DNA from: Alteromonas salexigens
Lineage (GTDB): Bacteria > Pseudomonadota > Gammaproteobacteria > Enterobacterales > Alteromonadaceae
DNA: 64,000 nt
Direction: 5' to 3'
Assembly: GCF_025628895.1 (NCBI RefSeq)
Contig: NZ_JAOTJC010000007.1
Span: 248,001 to 312,000, forward strand
Part shown: in pieces, positions 14,502-23,245 of the stretch
Layout of the letters: each line of letters opens with the position of its first letter
Position numbering within the stretch: position 1 is the first letter of the stretch
Position numbers and translations under genes: made by a program
Notes under the pieces: model-generated
What the model saw: the letters and a program-made list of their open reading frames with translations, nothing else
The model's database searches: none
Told to the model about the DNA's origin: nothing

Positions 14502-15602
14502 TTACAACTCTTTCTTCAGGAATTCTTGAAATGTATTTATACGATAATTTACAGATGCGGTAGCACTTGTGCCTGACGTGATAGCTGATTTAAACTTTTC
14601 CGCATTAATAAGTTCTGCATAATTCCTGAGGAAGTTATCTTTGTCTAAAGATTCCACTTGTTCCAGTGTTACCCCCAATTTTGAAACACCAACCATCACA
14701 GCATCAAACAATGCAGAATTCACATTTCTTACAGAAGGTTTTAAATCCTCGTCGATTAGTTTAAATGAAATATCGCCAAAAAGGTAATCTACAACTTCGA
14801 CTGTCCTGTAGAAATTACTTTTCCATTTTAGAGATTGATCTTCATCAATATTTTGAAACTCAGAACTGAATTCATTAAGAAAACTCTTTAATGGCTTTTT
14901 ATATTTTGACTGACTATATAAAAAAGCGAAATACCTTAATAAAAGCTCTGATCCCTTCATTCTCTTATCATTTCTATGCCCACTTATTCTCTTCCAAGTT
15001 TTTTCGTTGCCTAACTCATCAATTAACTTCATCAATGGACCATGGAAGACGCCATGCCTCACTTCTTGAGGATTTAGTTGAACTGCACCGGTATTGATCC
15101 TTTCGAATACATCAAATTTAATCTGAGGGTGTGTTTCTTTTAGAATTGTGATGCAGCGTAGCGTTCTATGCTGGATGTGCCTTCTAAATCTAGGGTCCAA
15201 ATCTGAAAACAGAGATCCATCTAGTTCTGGATATGCTGTAAGTCCCTGGAGAGGGAACTTGTCATCTAGAAATAGATTAATTGATGTGAGTCTCTGATTA
15301 CCGTCGATTACAGATAAACGCTCATCTTTCTCTTGATTAAGATATATTACCGGTATAGGACATTGGATGATAAGAGACTCTATTAGTCTAGATGCCTGTG
15401 CTCTGTTCCAGACATATTCACGTTGAAAGTCTGGAATAATTATCGCCTTCTCTTTCAATTGACTTGTCAGCGTTGCGATCGAAAAATCGTAGGTTTCGGT
15501 AAGTAACCTTCTCTTTTCTGGAGGTATGTCAACGATGGATACCTCATCGTCCGAATCTTCAATAGGAAATAGCTTATCTGCTAAACTCTTTTGCTTTGCC
15601 AT
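14502..15602 (-). CDS. DUF262 domain protein (GmrS/ParB-like), partner of the HEPN protein
   Basis: A 366-residue DUF262 protein. The signature blocks are in order: IIIPDFQREYVWN at 54-66, the DGNQR motif at 100-104 with LTSINLF after it, and FDVFERINTGAVQLNPQEVR at 163-182. In the family these build a ParB/GmrS-like domain that binds or cleaves nucleotides and, in type IV restriction systems such as GmrSD, drives a nuclease partner. Here there is no DUF1524 HNH domain on this protein. The partner instead is the HEPN protein that follows after 2 bases. The first 35 residues are acidic and probably disordered. Its likely job is to sense or regulate and hold the HEPN toxin in check, which is inference. 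Confidence 0.8.
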   Translation of the reverse strand: MAKQKSLADKLFPIEDSDDEVSIVDIPPEKRRLLTETYDFSIATLTSQLKEKAIIIPDFQREYVWNRAQASRLIESLIIQCPIPVIYLNQEKDERLSVIDGNQRLTSINLFLDDKFPLQGLTAYPELDGSLFSDLDPRFRRHIQHRTLRCITILKETHPQIKFDVFERINTGAVQLNPQEVRHGVFHGPLMKLIDELGNEKTWKRISGHRNDKRMKGSELLLRYFAFLYSQSKYKKPLKSFLNEFSSEFQNIDEDQSLKWKSNFYRTVEVVDYLFGDISFKLIDEDLKPSVRNVNSALFDAVMVGVSKLGVTLEQVESLDKDNFLRNYAELINAEKFKSAITSGTSATASVNYRINTFQEFLKKEL

Positions 15603-15778
15603 GTAAAGGTATGTCCAATGTTAATTGCTTGTACCTGTTTAGAGTATCATCAAAAACGTATTCTTGCTTTTAAAGCATTCGCGTGTTTTTACTACACTCC
15701 CCGTGTGTCTATCAGCAAGATGAGAAATGGGCTAGGCTGTTGTGTAGCATCTACATTAACGCTTGATATAAAAGTACA

Positions 15779-17086
15779 TCAATCACAACACCAGTAAAGG
15801 TAATTGTTACCTTCATGGTTGGCTTTAGTATGTCCTAAGCTTAGCGAACCGTCTGGACTCTCATTTGTTGTTATGGATTTCACTACTGTGTCCTCAGTGC
15901 TTAACCTAAGACTAGGTATCTGATGTGCACCGAATTTAACAGTTTTTCGAAAAAGTGATTTTAAAGGAATGATGTTAGAGTTCGCTGCCTGATTTATAGA
16001 TGTTTTGTACTTTGCTACTGTTTGGCGAGAAAGTCCCGCGTTTTTAGCAATGTCAACGAGTGAGAGACGAGCTCCCTTCTTTAACAAGCGCTCTGCAGCA
16101 TGCCGTACTTTTTCGGCAGATGAACTCGATCTGATCTCTGCGGTTCGAAGTGACGAAAGACGTCTTTTTTCCCTTGTAGAAAGATCGGAGCGAGAAAAAA
16201 GATTCATTACCCCTCTCACACGTCCGCTACCTGTGTACTTGTTCCAAGTCCAGGTGCTAATGGACTTTACGGTTGCTTTCACCTGAGAGATGGTAAGGTT
16301 GGCGTTAAATCCCCTCTCTCCAAATGTATTCTTCTCTTTCGCGTAAACTAGGAGCTCAGCCTCAAAATTAGGTAGAGTGCTATTTTTTCTGAAGTCTTTA
16401 ACGATATTGTAGGCGTATCGTCGAACCTCATCAAAAAGCAGACAGTGACGAGAGGCATCGTTCGAGTAATCGACTAGCTTTGTTTCGGTAAAATAATTGG
16501 TGCATTCTAGCTCTATCGAGTCGGCGAGCTCACCTAATTCGTAAACGTGATCATGTATATCCCAGGTCCTCCATTCGGGATGTCCTGGGGTTTTGACAAC
16601 TCGTTTTCCGAACGGTGTAAAAGCAGGATCGTTTCCTATTCGTTGCCCCATAGCTTTGTAAACCGACCTCATATAGTCCTGAGGATGCTTTCTCGCCTTT
16701 TCACTGGTACACACTGGAACAATGGCATAAAACAGGTGACAGCCGCCTACCGTCTGTTTTTCATCAGGCCTAGGCTTTTTTGAAACTACGATATTAGGTT
16801 CTGGTAGCCCAGCAGCCTCCCAGTAGAATTGCGGGAATATCTCTCTTGCTCGAGCGGCATTCGGATCGTCAATATCGAAGACAAGCCACGAAACCATATC
16901 TGCTCTATTCACCTGCATGTAAGGCTGGCGAACAGCGTATTCAGCAGGCTTCTGATCAACGCTTGTTTTATTATTGCTGCACCTTGGGTAATAAGGCGCT
17001 TTCTTTAGGATTCGATTAAGGTTGGACTTAGGGTCCGAATAGCCTATTTCTTCTGCGTAGTCATCTATTCTGCGTGCTGCGGTCAA
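15779..17086 (-). CDS. ColE2-type replication initiator (Replicase + PriCT domain + HTH)
   Basis: A 435-residue plasmid-type Rep. Residues 30-150 match the replicase family, with the acidic WLVFDIDD block at 67-74 and GGCHLFYAI at 114-122. A PriCT-1-like region follows (CLLFDEVRRYAYN, then ERGFN and WTWNKYTGSGR), and near 355-375 a helix-turn-helix (LSLVDIAKNAGLSRQTVAKYK). ColE2 Rep proteins act as primases and bind their origin. The TTG at 17086 follows directly after an in-frame TAA, and the first internal ATG would cut into the replicase domain, so TTG is the likely start. The gene lies next to the right attachment repeat, so the excised element could replicate as a plasmid. Confidence 0.8.
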   Translation of the reverse strand: MTAARRIDDYAEEIGYSDPKSNLNRILKKAPYYPRCSNNKTSVDQKPAEYAVRQPYMQVNRADMVSWLVFDIDDPNAARAREIFPQFYWEAAGLPEPNIVVSKKPRPDEKQTVGGCHLFYAIVPVCTSEKARKHPQDYMRSVYKAMGQRIGNDPAFTPFGKRVVKTPGHPEWRTWDIHDHVYELGELADSIELECTNYFTETKLVDYSNDASRHCLLFDEVRRYAYNIVKDFRKNSTLPNFEAELLVYAKEKNTFGERGFNANLTISQVKATVKSISTWTWNKYTGSGRVRGVMNLFSRSDLSTREKRRLSSLRTAEIRSSSSAEKVRHAAERLLKKGARLSLVDIAKNAGLSRQTVAKYKTSINQAANSNIIPLKSLFRKTVKFGAHQIPSLRLSTEDTVVKSITTNESPDGSLSLGHTKANHEGNNYLYWCCD

Positions 17087-17226
17087 TTATCTTTCGACAA
17101 CCGGAAATACAAACAGACTACCCTCGCCTTTCTGTGGACAAAGGGAAGCCGTTAGGCTAAATTAGCCTTAAATCTGATGTGATTTACTAATCGAAGAAAA
17201 AGTGCGCCAACACTTTCTTCTCAAAG

Positions 17227-17250
17227 ACCGCGTTTATACGCGGTTTTTTT
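17227..17250 (+). terminator. Strong plus-strand terminator in the rep leader
   Basis: ACCGCGT pairs with ACGCGGT around TTAT, followed by a run of seven T. No plus-strand gene ends here. The region is the leader of the leftward rep gene, so this could end an antisense RNA to rep, as in ColE2 plasmids. Confidence 0.65.
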
Positions 17251-17323
17251 GTTTGCGATACCGGAAGATGTCGCCTCCAAGTTGGGGCGAATTTATTGTG
17301 GGAACGAATCGGGAAAGTAGGAA

Positions 17324-17352
17324 TAAAAAAGCCCCGAACACTGTTCGAGGCT
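17324..17352 (-). terminator. tRNA-Phe terminator, element-borne copy
   Basis: On the minus strand AGCCTCGAACAGTG and TTCGGGGCT form a hairpin, followed by TTTTTTATT, just beyond the tRNA 3' end. It resembles the displaced original at 5250-5281. Confidence 0.75.
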
Positions 17353-17358
17353 AGGAAT

Positions 17359-17408
17359 AATGGTGCCTCGACCCGGGATCGAACCAGGGACACGCGGATT
17401 TTCAATCC
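17359..17408 (-). repeat. Integration site direct repeat, right copy (within tRNA-Phe)
   Basis: Identical over 50 bases to 5288-5337. This copy restores a complete tRNA-Phe gene, with the 5' half from the chromosome and the 3' half brought by the element. Confidence 0.9.
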
Positions 17409-17436
17409 GCTGCTCTACCAACTGAGCTATCGAGGC
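17361..17436 (-). tRNA. tRNA-Phe (anticodon GAA)
   Basis: Read on the minus strand the 76 bases form a full cloverleaf. The acceptor stem GCCTCGA pairs with TCGAGGC and the 3' end ACCA is encoded. The D-arm contains AGCTCAGTTGGTAGAGC, the anticodon loop TTGAAAA holds GAA, and the T-arm has GGTTCGATCCC. The sequence closely follows gammaproteobacterial tRNA-Phe. It serves as the attachment site of the element at 5288-17408 and remains intact. Confidence 0.97.
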
Positions 17437-17483
17437 GAAACTGTTTGCGTTACAGGTAATAACCCGTTGCGCTGTGGGTGCGT

Positions 17484-17512
17484 ATTAAACGGATTTCACT
17501 GCCCTAAGTCAA
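17484..17512 (-). promoter_or_regulatory. Promoter of tRNA-Phe
   Basis: On the minus strand TTGACT (17512-17507), a 17-base spacer and TTTAAT (17489-17484), then a GC-rich stretch GCACCC typical of stable-RNA promoters under stringent control. The tRNA begins about 40 bases downstream of the predicted start. Confidence 0.7.
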
Positions 17513-17571
17513 CCGCTTTTTGAGGATTTTTATTCAACTGCGCGATGTTTGCACAATATGGGCTAGATCGC

Positions 17572-17844
17572 TCAGCTTTTAGGCGGCACATAGCCTTCAA
17601 TGGTCGGCTCTTTGCCTTCGAACAGATAAGCCTGCATTTGCGCTTCAAGAAACTGGCGGGCGCTGGGCTCCATCATATTCAGCTTATTTTCGTTGATCAG
17701 CATGGTTTGTTTTTTCTGCCACTCGGCCCACGCCTCTTTTGAAATATTGTCGAAAATCTTTTTGCCCAGTTCACCGGGATACAGCTGAAAATCCAGGCCT
17801 TCGGCGTCTTTTTGCAACCGCTGACAAAATACTGTTCTGCTCAT
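17572..17844 (-). CDS. yggX: Probable Fe(2+)-trafficking protein YggX
   Basis: The 90-residue length and whole sequence match the YggX family. It opens [19 protein letters not shown] with the conserved Cys7, and has [19 protein letters not shown] and [15 protein letters not shown] near the end. YggX is a small cytoplasmic protein thought to protect iron-sulphur enzymes from oxidation and to handle labile iron. It lies 32 bases downstream of mutY on the same strand, the conserved mutY-yggX pair of gammaproteobacteria; MutY itself carries a 4Fe-4S cluster. Confidence 0.95.
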   Translation of the reverse strand: MSRTVFCQRLQKDAEGLDFQLYPGELGKKIFDNISKEAWAEWQKKQTMLINENKLNMMEPSARQFLEAQMQAYLFEGKEPTIEGYVPPKS

Positions 17845-17876
17845 ATACGTAATACCTTATTGGTTAGACACCCGGT

Positions 17877-18923
17877 CTACAGGACCGTGGCTATCTGTTT
17901 AATAATTTTCTGCGTGGGCGCTGCCAGCCCCACTGTAACGGGTTGATCGATATCAAACCAGCGCTCTGCCCGTTCGGCCACCTGTTGTAACGGTGCCGCC
18001 CCACTCATGGCCAGTACCGGCTCAATATCCAGATGAAAGTGGCTGAAGGTGTGTCTGAACGGCGTTAACGGTAGCCACTGACAATCGTCGATACCCATGG
18101 CGCGTAACGTCTGTGCAGCCTGCTCCCGGTTGTCACACTCAAGAAACCCGTATAAACCGCCCCATAACCCTTCCGCCGGTCGCTGACGTAAGTATACCTG
18201 ACGCCCGAATGCCGGCACCACCATCAACGTATTGCGCACCGGCAGCGTTTTTTTCGGCTTCTTACCGGGAAACTCGGACTGTGTGCCCTGTGCGTATGCC
18301 AGACAGTCGGCCTGTAACGGGCAGTGATCGCAATGAGGCTTGCTGCGGGTACACACCATGGCTCCCAGGTCCATCATGGCCTGCGTATAGTGGTGACATC
18401 GCGTGGCAGGCGTGTGCTGTTCCGCGTGAGCCCACAGCTGGTTTTCTACTTTTTTCACACCCGGCCACCCGCCGACCGCATAATAGCGGGCCAATACGCG
18501 TTTCACATTACCATCCAGAATAGGATGAGACTGGTGCAATGACAGCGACAACACCGCCCCCGCGGTAGAACGGCCTATGCCCGGCAGTGCCATGACCTCG
18601 TCCAGCGTCTCAGGAAACTGACCGTTGTGTTCATCGCGAATGCGTTGCGCGGCCTTATGCAAATTGCGGGCGCGGGCATAATAGCCAAGTCCGGTCCATA
18701 AATGCAGAACGTCATCCTGGGGAGCATCCGCCAGTGCCACTACATCCGGGAATGCTTGCATAAACCGTTCAAAATAAGGGATCACCGTGGCAACCTGAGT
18801 TTGCTGCAACATAATTTCCGACACCCACACTTTGTACGGGGGGACATCCTGTTGCCATGGCAGGTGCTTACGGCCATGCTCATCAAACCAGGCGAGAACG
18901 CGACGGGCAAAGGAATCTGACAT
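17877..18923 (-). CDS. mutY: Adenine DNA glycosylase MutY
   Basis: MutY removes adenine mispaired with 8-oxoguanine. With the start at ATG 18923 ([10 protein letters not shown]) the protein has 348 residues, close to the E. coli length. An upstream in-frame ATG at 18983 would add 20 atypical residues. Catalytic Glu36 lies in [10 protein letters not shown], the helix-hairpin-helix in [10 protein letters not shown] (113-122), and the catalytic Asp137 in [10 protein letters not shown]. The 4Fe-4S ligands are Cys191, 198, 201 and 207 with C-x6-C-x2-C-x5-C spacing. The C-terminal half has the NUDIX-like domain that recognises 8-oxoG ([14 protein letters not shown]). It is followed by yggX. Confidence 0.97.
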   Translation of the reverse strand: MSDSFARRVLAWFDEHGRKHLPWQQDVPPYKVWVSEIMLQQTQVATVIPYFERFMQAFPDVVALADAPQDDVLHLWTGLGYYARARNLHKAAQRIRDEHNGQFPETLDEVMALPGIGRSTAGAVLSLSLHQSHPILDGNVKRVLARYYAVGGWPGVKKVENQLWAHAEQHTPATRCHHYTQAMMDLGAMVCTRSKPHCDHCPLQADCLAYAQGTQSEFPGKKPKKTLPVRNTLMVVPAFGRQVYLRQRPAEGLWGGLYGFLECDNREQAAQTLRAMGIDDCQWLPLTPFRHTFSHFHLDIEPVLAMSGAAPLQQVAERAERWFDIDQPVTVGLAAPTQKIIKQIATVL

Positions 18924-19005
18924 CTTTACAACTACATCAACACAAAGAAAATAAGGCGGGTATGTTACCATGCCGCCATTCAATTTAGGTTAAATGGGGT
19001 TCACC

Positions 19006-19704
19006 ATGGCGCAACTTCCGGTTTTATTCTTACCCGGCACATTATGTGACGAACGGGTGTGGCTGCCTGTATGGCGCCAGCTGACACTCTCCCAGCGTCG
19101 CTACATTCCATTACAATGGGCCAGCACACTGGATGACATGCTGATGCTGACCGGTGATAGAGTATTGCCCGATGAAAAGGTACACCTGGTGGGTTTTTCC
19201 ATGGGCGGTTATGTCGCCGCGCAGTGGACGCTGGCTAATCCGCAACAGGTCGCGTCACTCACCCTGATAGGATTTAACCCGGATGGGTTTTCAGCCGCCG
19301 AACTCAACCGCCGCCAGCAACTGGTAAAAGCGCTGAAAGCCGGTCAGTTCGACCCCGCCAGCCCGAATTACCTCAATCGCTTTGTGCATGCCTCGTTACC
19401 CGGTGACAGCGCCGTGCGACAAACCATCATCGATATGAGTAATGATTTAGGCAAAAGCACCCTGCTGGCGCACACCCAGTCCACTACACCCCGTGAGGCC
19501 CTCACCCGCCAGCTCAGCCAGGCGAAATTCCCGGTTCATCTGATAGCTGCTGAAGCCGATGAAATCGCGCCATTAGCCGACATACAACAGGCGGCTGATG
19601 GATTGCATCCAAAGAGCTTTAAAACCCTCACCGACACCGCGCATATGATGCCACTGGAAGCGCCAGAAGCCGTGGCTGCCCTGCTGGCGGAGACAGTGCA
19701 ATAA
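19006..19704 (+). CDS. Alpha/beta hydrolase
   Basis: A 232-residue alpha/beta-hydrolase fold enzyme. The oxyanion region is LPVLFLPGTLCDERVW near the N-terminus, the nucleophile Ser lies in VGFSMGGYVA (G-x-S-x-G), an acid lies in AAEADEIAPLAD, and the catalytic His is in DTAHMMPLEAPE. This matches small cytoplasmic esterases of unknown substrate in the same place near mutY and trmB in Alteromonadales. ATG 19006 is preferred over ATG 18994 because GGGG stands just ahead of it and family members begin near LPVLFLPG. It is divergent from mutY and lies just before trmB. Confidence 0.85.
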   Translation: MAQLPVLFLPGTLCDERVWLPVWRQLTLSQRRYIPLQWASTLDDMLMLTGDRVLPDEKVHLVGFSMGGYVAAQWTLANPQQVASLTLIGFNPDGFSAAELNRRQQLVKALKAGQFDPASPNYLNRFVHASLPGDSAVRQTIIDMSNDLGKSTLLAHTQSTTPREALTRQLSQAKFPVHLIAAEADEIAPLADIQQAADGLHPKSFKTLTDTAHMMPLEAPEAVAALLAETVQ

Positions 19705-19797
19705 TGCATAAAATTGCAGCGAAACGATTGCATTCACCCGGATAGACTGGATAATGCCGCACCAGTTAAAAAACACCCAATTCAGATAGGCATTGCA

Positions 19798-20517
19798 ATG
19801 GGCCAATTTAAAAATCAGGCGGAAGCGGAAGCTGCCGGCGTTTACATCAGTAAAGTCAAAAGCTACGTGAAGCGTGAAGGCCGGCTGACCAAAGGTCAGG
19901 CACGGGCGCTGGAGCTATACTGGCCAACCATGGGAATTGAATATCAGGATCAACCGCTGAACCTGACCGAGGTATTTGGCCGGGAAGCGCCAGTGGTGCT
20001 GGAAATTGGCTTTGGTATGGGTAAATCACTGGTAGAAATGGCCCATGCCGCCCCTGAACTCAACTTTATTGGTATTGAAGTACACCGTCCGGGCGTAGGC
20101 GCCTGCCTTGCTGAAGCCGGTGAGTTAGGGCTTACCAACCTCCGAGTTATGGAGCATGATGCGGTAGAAGTACTGAAACACATGATCCCCGATGAAGGTC
20201 TGCACCGTTTGCAACTGTATTTCCCCGATCCCTGGCACAAGAAGCGTCATCACAAACGCCGTATTGTGCAGCCGGAATTTGTGGAAACGGTACGCAGTAA
20301 ACTGCACATTGGCGGCTTTTTGCACATGGCCACCGACTGGGAGCAGTACGCCGAACATATGGCAGAAGTGATGAAGCAGGTGCCGGGCTATACCAATACT
20401 GCGGCCGAAGGCGATTACGTCCCCCGCCCTGATTACCGCCCCATCACCAAGTTTGAAACCCGCGGCCAGAAGCTGGGTCACGGCGTCTGGGACTTAATCT
20501 TCGAGCGCACACAATGA
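19798..20517 (+). CDS. trmB: tRNA (guanine-N7-)-methyltransferase TrmB
   Basis: TrmB makes m7G46 in tRNA from S-adenosylmethionine. The start at ATG 19798 ([14 protein letters not shown]) gives 239 residues, the usual length; the frame extends 28 codons further up without family similarity. SAM-binding motif I is [12 protein letters not shown], motif II is FIGIEVH, and the tRNA-binding signature [15 protein letters not shown] and the C-terminal [19 protein letters not shown] are intact. The stop overlaps the rsmC start as ATGA, so the two RNA methyltransferases are translationally coupled. Confidence 0.96.
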   Translation: MGQFKNQAEAEAAGVYISKVKSYVKREGRLTKGQARALELYWPTMGIEYQDQPLNLTEVFGREAPVVLEIGFGMGKSLVEMAHAAPELNFIGIEVHRPGVGACLAEAGELGLTNLRVMEHDAVEVLKHMIPDEGLHRLQLYFPDPWHKKRHHKRRIVQPEFVETVRSKLHIGGFLHMATDWEQYAEHMAEVMKQVPGYTNTAAEGDYVPRPDYRPITKFETRGQKLGHGVWDLIFERTQ

Positions 20518-21602
20518 TACTGAGCCCACAAAGCCAACTGCTGGAACGCAATCTCGACATCTTCGAACAGGGCGAGTGGTTGCTGGTTAATCCCAGCGAT
20601 GCGTATTTCACCGACGCTCTCACTCACCGCTCTCTCACCGTGTTGCATCAGTATTTCGATGTATTTGCTGAAAGCGTACGGGTGATCCCGTCGGTGACAT
20701 TCGACAGCCGGGATGTAAGTACCACAGTTAATGGCTTTGAATGTGAGCAACAGGTGGGCCAGCACCGGCATGTGTTTACGCCCTTCACGCAATGGCATGA
20801 CCAGTTTTCTGATGTCATGGTTTCCCTGCCCAAAGCCAAGGCGCAGTTTCAGATGCTGCTTCGCATGGCTGCCGGTGCAGTCAAGCCAGGCGGACGTATC
20901 CATGTAGTAGGCGAAAACAAAGGCGGCATTAAAAGTGCCGCAAAACTCATGCAACAGTATGGGGCCACCCAAAAGGTCGACTCGGCCCGGCATTGCAGCT
21001 TGTTAACCACAGAGGTTAACGAGCCACACCTGCCGTTTGAACCGGAAGCCTGGGAAGACGCGCAGGATTACGAAGCCAATGGCCAACGCTGGCACGTGGT
21101 CTCTATGCCAGGTGTGTTTAGCCATGGCGAGCTCGATAACGGCACCCGCATGTTGCTGGATAAGCTGTCCACGACCCTTCGTGGTCACGTGATGGACTTC
21201 GCCTGTGGCGCCGGCGTAGTGGGCTGCTACCTGAAAACCTGTTACCCACATCTGCAGTTATCCATGCTGGATGTGAGCGCCATGGCACTGTATTGCACGT
21301 CGCGCACCTTGCAGGCCAACGAACAGACCGCCACCCTGATTGCAGCAAACGGGCTTAACGGCGTTGAGACGAACGTGGATCATGTGGTCACCAACCCGCC
21401 TTTCCATACCGGCATTAAAACTGATTACTCGGTGACTAAGCGGTTTATCAGCGATACGTCACGGATCCTAAGCCGTAACGGCAGCCTGCAGCTAGTGGCT
21501 AACCGTTTTTTACCCTACCCGGGGCTGCTGGCAGAACAATTCAACCAGGTCCATACTGTAGCTCAGGACACACAATTTTCGGTTTATTTAGCTACCCGCT
21601 GA
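20514..21602 (+). CDS. rsmC: 16S rRNA m2G1207 methyltransferase RsmC
   Basis: RsmC methylates G1207 of 16S rRNA in the small subunit. The 362-residue protein has the two tandem methyltransferase-like domains of the family. The N-terminal one lacks the catalytic motif and binds RNA ([16 protein letters not shown]). The C-terminal one has SAM motif [14 protein letters not shown] and the N2-guanine motif TNPPFHTG. The usual length is about 340-350. The start codon overlaps the trmB stop. A terminator-like hairpin (GATGCAAATTTGCGCATC) follows the stop. Confidence 0.93.
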   Translation: MILSPQSQLLERNLDIFEQGEWLLVNPSDAYFTDALTHRSLTVLHQYFDVFAESVRVIPSVTFDSRDVSTTVNGFECEQQVGQHRHVFTPFTQWHDQFSDVMVSLPKAKAQFQMLLRMAAGAVKPGGRIHVVGENKGGIKSAAKLMQQYGATQKVDSARHCSLLTTEVNEPHLPFEPEAWEDAQDYEANGQRWHVVSMPGVFSHGELDNGTRMLLDKLSTTLRGHVMDFACGAGVVGCYLKTCYPHLQLSMLDVSAMALYCTSRTLQANEQTATLIAANGLNGVETNVDHVVTNPPFHTGIKTDYSVTKRFISDTSRILSRNGSLQLVANRFLPYPGLLAEQFNQVHTVAQDTQFSVYLATR

Positions 21603-21712
21603 TGCAAATTTGCGCATCGGTGTGGTAACTTAATCAGGCAGTGGTCCCGCGCGTCCACTGGCTGACTATTGCCCTGCGCTCCCCTATGAGGCTGTGACAA
21701 CGAGGTGACACC

Positions 21713-23140
21713 GTGAAAATCGTATTTGCCATATCGGAAGTGGAAGAGCTGGTTAAAACCGGTGGCCTGGCCGATGTGGGTAAAGCCCTGCCCCTGGCAC
21801 TGCAGCGTGCCGGTCAACACGTATCCATTGTGATGCCGTATTACCGGGCTATCGCCAATGAGCATCAGTTAACCACTGTTTGTGAACGTCAGACGTTATT
21901 TGCTGAAAGCCAGGTCTATCATTTTGACGTACGTCACATGGAGTGGCACGGCATTAACGTGTATTTCGTGGATTATCCCGAATACTTCGACCGCGAAGGC
22001 CTTTACGCTAATTCGTTTGAAGCCTTTAACGACAACGGGGAACGCTTCAGTTTTTTCAGTGGCGCCGTATTGCAAACGCTGCAAGCGGTGGATGTACAAC
22101 CAGATGTTATTCACTGTCATGACTGGCATGCCGCGATGTTGCCATTTTTGATGGCGTACGACAGATCCGGCTTCTTCTCAAACACGCGCTCGGTATTCAC
22201 TATTCACAATGCGGCGTTTCAGGGTGTGAACCGACTGGAAGATATTCCATATCTGCGCCACCATCCGGGGATTTTGTCTCAGGTGCATGGCGGCTACGTC
22301 AATATGCTGCAGTCAGGCATTGAGTTTGCCCATAAGGTGACCACTGTCAGCCCCAATTATGCCCTTGAGTTGCTGACAAATCTGGGCAGTCATGGCCTGC
22401 ATGATCGTCTGGTTACCCGGCAGGATGACCTCAGTGGTATTCTCAACGGTTGCGATTACACCCAGTGGAACCCGGCCACCGACAAGTTTCTGCCAGAAAA
22501 TTACAGCGCCGACAACCTGCATCCTAAGACTGCCTGTAAGCGTAAGCTGCAGGACGCCTCCGGGCTGCCGGACAAGCCCGATGTGCCGCTACTGGGCATG
22601 GTCTGCCGGCTCACAGAGCAAAAAGGGTTCGGGTATTTGCTGCCAATTCTGGATGAACTGATGATGCACAACCTGCAGGTGGTCATTGTCGGCACTGGCG
22701 ATCCGGAAGTATGTATGGATTTAGGCGAGTTTGCGCAGCTACACCCCACTCAGTTTGCGTTCATTAATGGCTTTTCATCGGAACACGCGCACTGGGTAGA
22801 GGCGGGCGCCGATTTCTTCCTGATGCCCTCCCAGTTTGAGCCTTGTGGATTAAACCAGATGTATTCACTGGCCTACGGCACAATTCCGATTGTGCGGGCC
22901 GTCGGCGGTCTGAAAGACACCGTGATTGACTACAGTCAGGGCGACCGCGCAACCGGTTTTACCTTCGATGCCCCAACCCCGGACGCCTTACTGAACTGTA
23001 TCCGTCGCGCGCTGCTGTTTTACTATGAGCATCCGGCCCAGTTCCGTGAAATGCAGGTGCGCGGCATGCATACCCGCTTTACCTGGGATAAGGCTGCACA
23101 AGATTATCTCGCCCTGTATCAGAGCATGTTCAACGACTAA
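21713..23140 (+). CDS. glgA: Glycogen synthase GlgA
   Basis: GlgA transfers glucose from ADP-glucose onto glycogen (GT5 family). The 475-residue length is typical. The ADP-glucose-binding Lys15 lies in KTGGLADVG, a variant of the usual KxGGLxDV. HDWHAAMLPF, FTIHNAAFQG and NGCDYTQWNP mark the N-terminal domain. PSQFEPCGLNQMYSLAYGT holds the catalytic Glu, followed by VGGLKDTV. It starts at GTG 21713 behind CGAGG. No glgB, glgC or glgP lies in the window, so the gene is an orphan here. A terminator follows. Confidence 0.95.
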   Translation: MKIVFAISEVEELVKTGGLADVGKALPLALQRAGQHVSIVMPYYRAIANEHQLTTVCERQTLFAESQVYHFDVRHMEWHGINVYFVDYPEYFDREGLYANSFEAFNDNGERFSFFSGAVLQTLQAVDVQPDVIHCHDWHAAMLPFLMAYDRSGFFSNTRSVFTIHNAAFQGVNRLEDIPYLRHHPGILSQVHGGYVNMLQSGIEFAHKVTTVSPNYALELLTNLGSHGLHDRLVTRQDDLSGILNGCDYTQWNPATDKFLPENYSADNLHPKTACKRKLQDASGLPDKPDVPLLGMVCRLTEQKGFGYLLPILDELMMHNLQVVIVGTGDPEVCMDLGEFAQLHPTQFAFINGFSSEHAHWVEAGADFFLMPSQFEPCGLNQMYSLAYGTIPIVRAVGGLKDTVIDYSQGDRATGFTFDAPTPDALLNCIRRALLFYYEHPAQFREMQVRGMHTRFTWDKAAQDYLALYQSMFND

Positions 23141-23147
23141 GTCAGAC

Positions 23148-23183
23148 ACAAAGCGGTGCCTTATCGCTTTGTGCTTTTCTTTT
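23148..23183 (+). terminator. Terminator of glgA
   Basis: ACAAAGCG pairs with CGCTTTGT around a 9-base loop, followed by GCTTTTCTTTT. Confidence 0.7.
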
Positions 23184-23245
23184 AGTGTGACTTGCGCCAG
23201 TATAAGCAAATAAGACAGCGAATATATAATATTAATAAGCGTAAC

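Larger units (their letters stand above)
5288..17408. mobile_element. 12-kb integrative element in tRNA-Phe with its own replication protein
   Basis: The boundaries are the exact 50-bp direct repeats at 5288-5337 and 17359-17408, exactly 12,071 bp apart. The integrase gene lies 110 bases inside the left end, the usual layout for tRNA-targeting elements. Contents in order are: integrase and DUF4224 protein, a PD-(D/E)XK-like protein, a second nuclease-like protein, a lipoprotein, a second tyrosine recombinase, a degraded PEP-CTERM protein, a HEPN and DUF262 pair, and a ColE2-type Rep. There are no visible conjugation, phage structural or packaging genes, so transfer would have to rely on a helper. 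Several genes use TTG or GTG starts, and the DNA looks more A+T-rich than its surroundings. Confidence 0.85.

Noticed and set aside
15591-15797. 68-codon plus-strand frame between DUF262 and rep
   Set aside because: Cys-rich chance-like product that overlaps the ends of both genes on the other strand.
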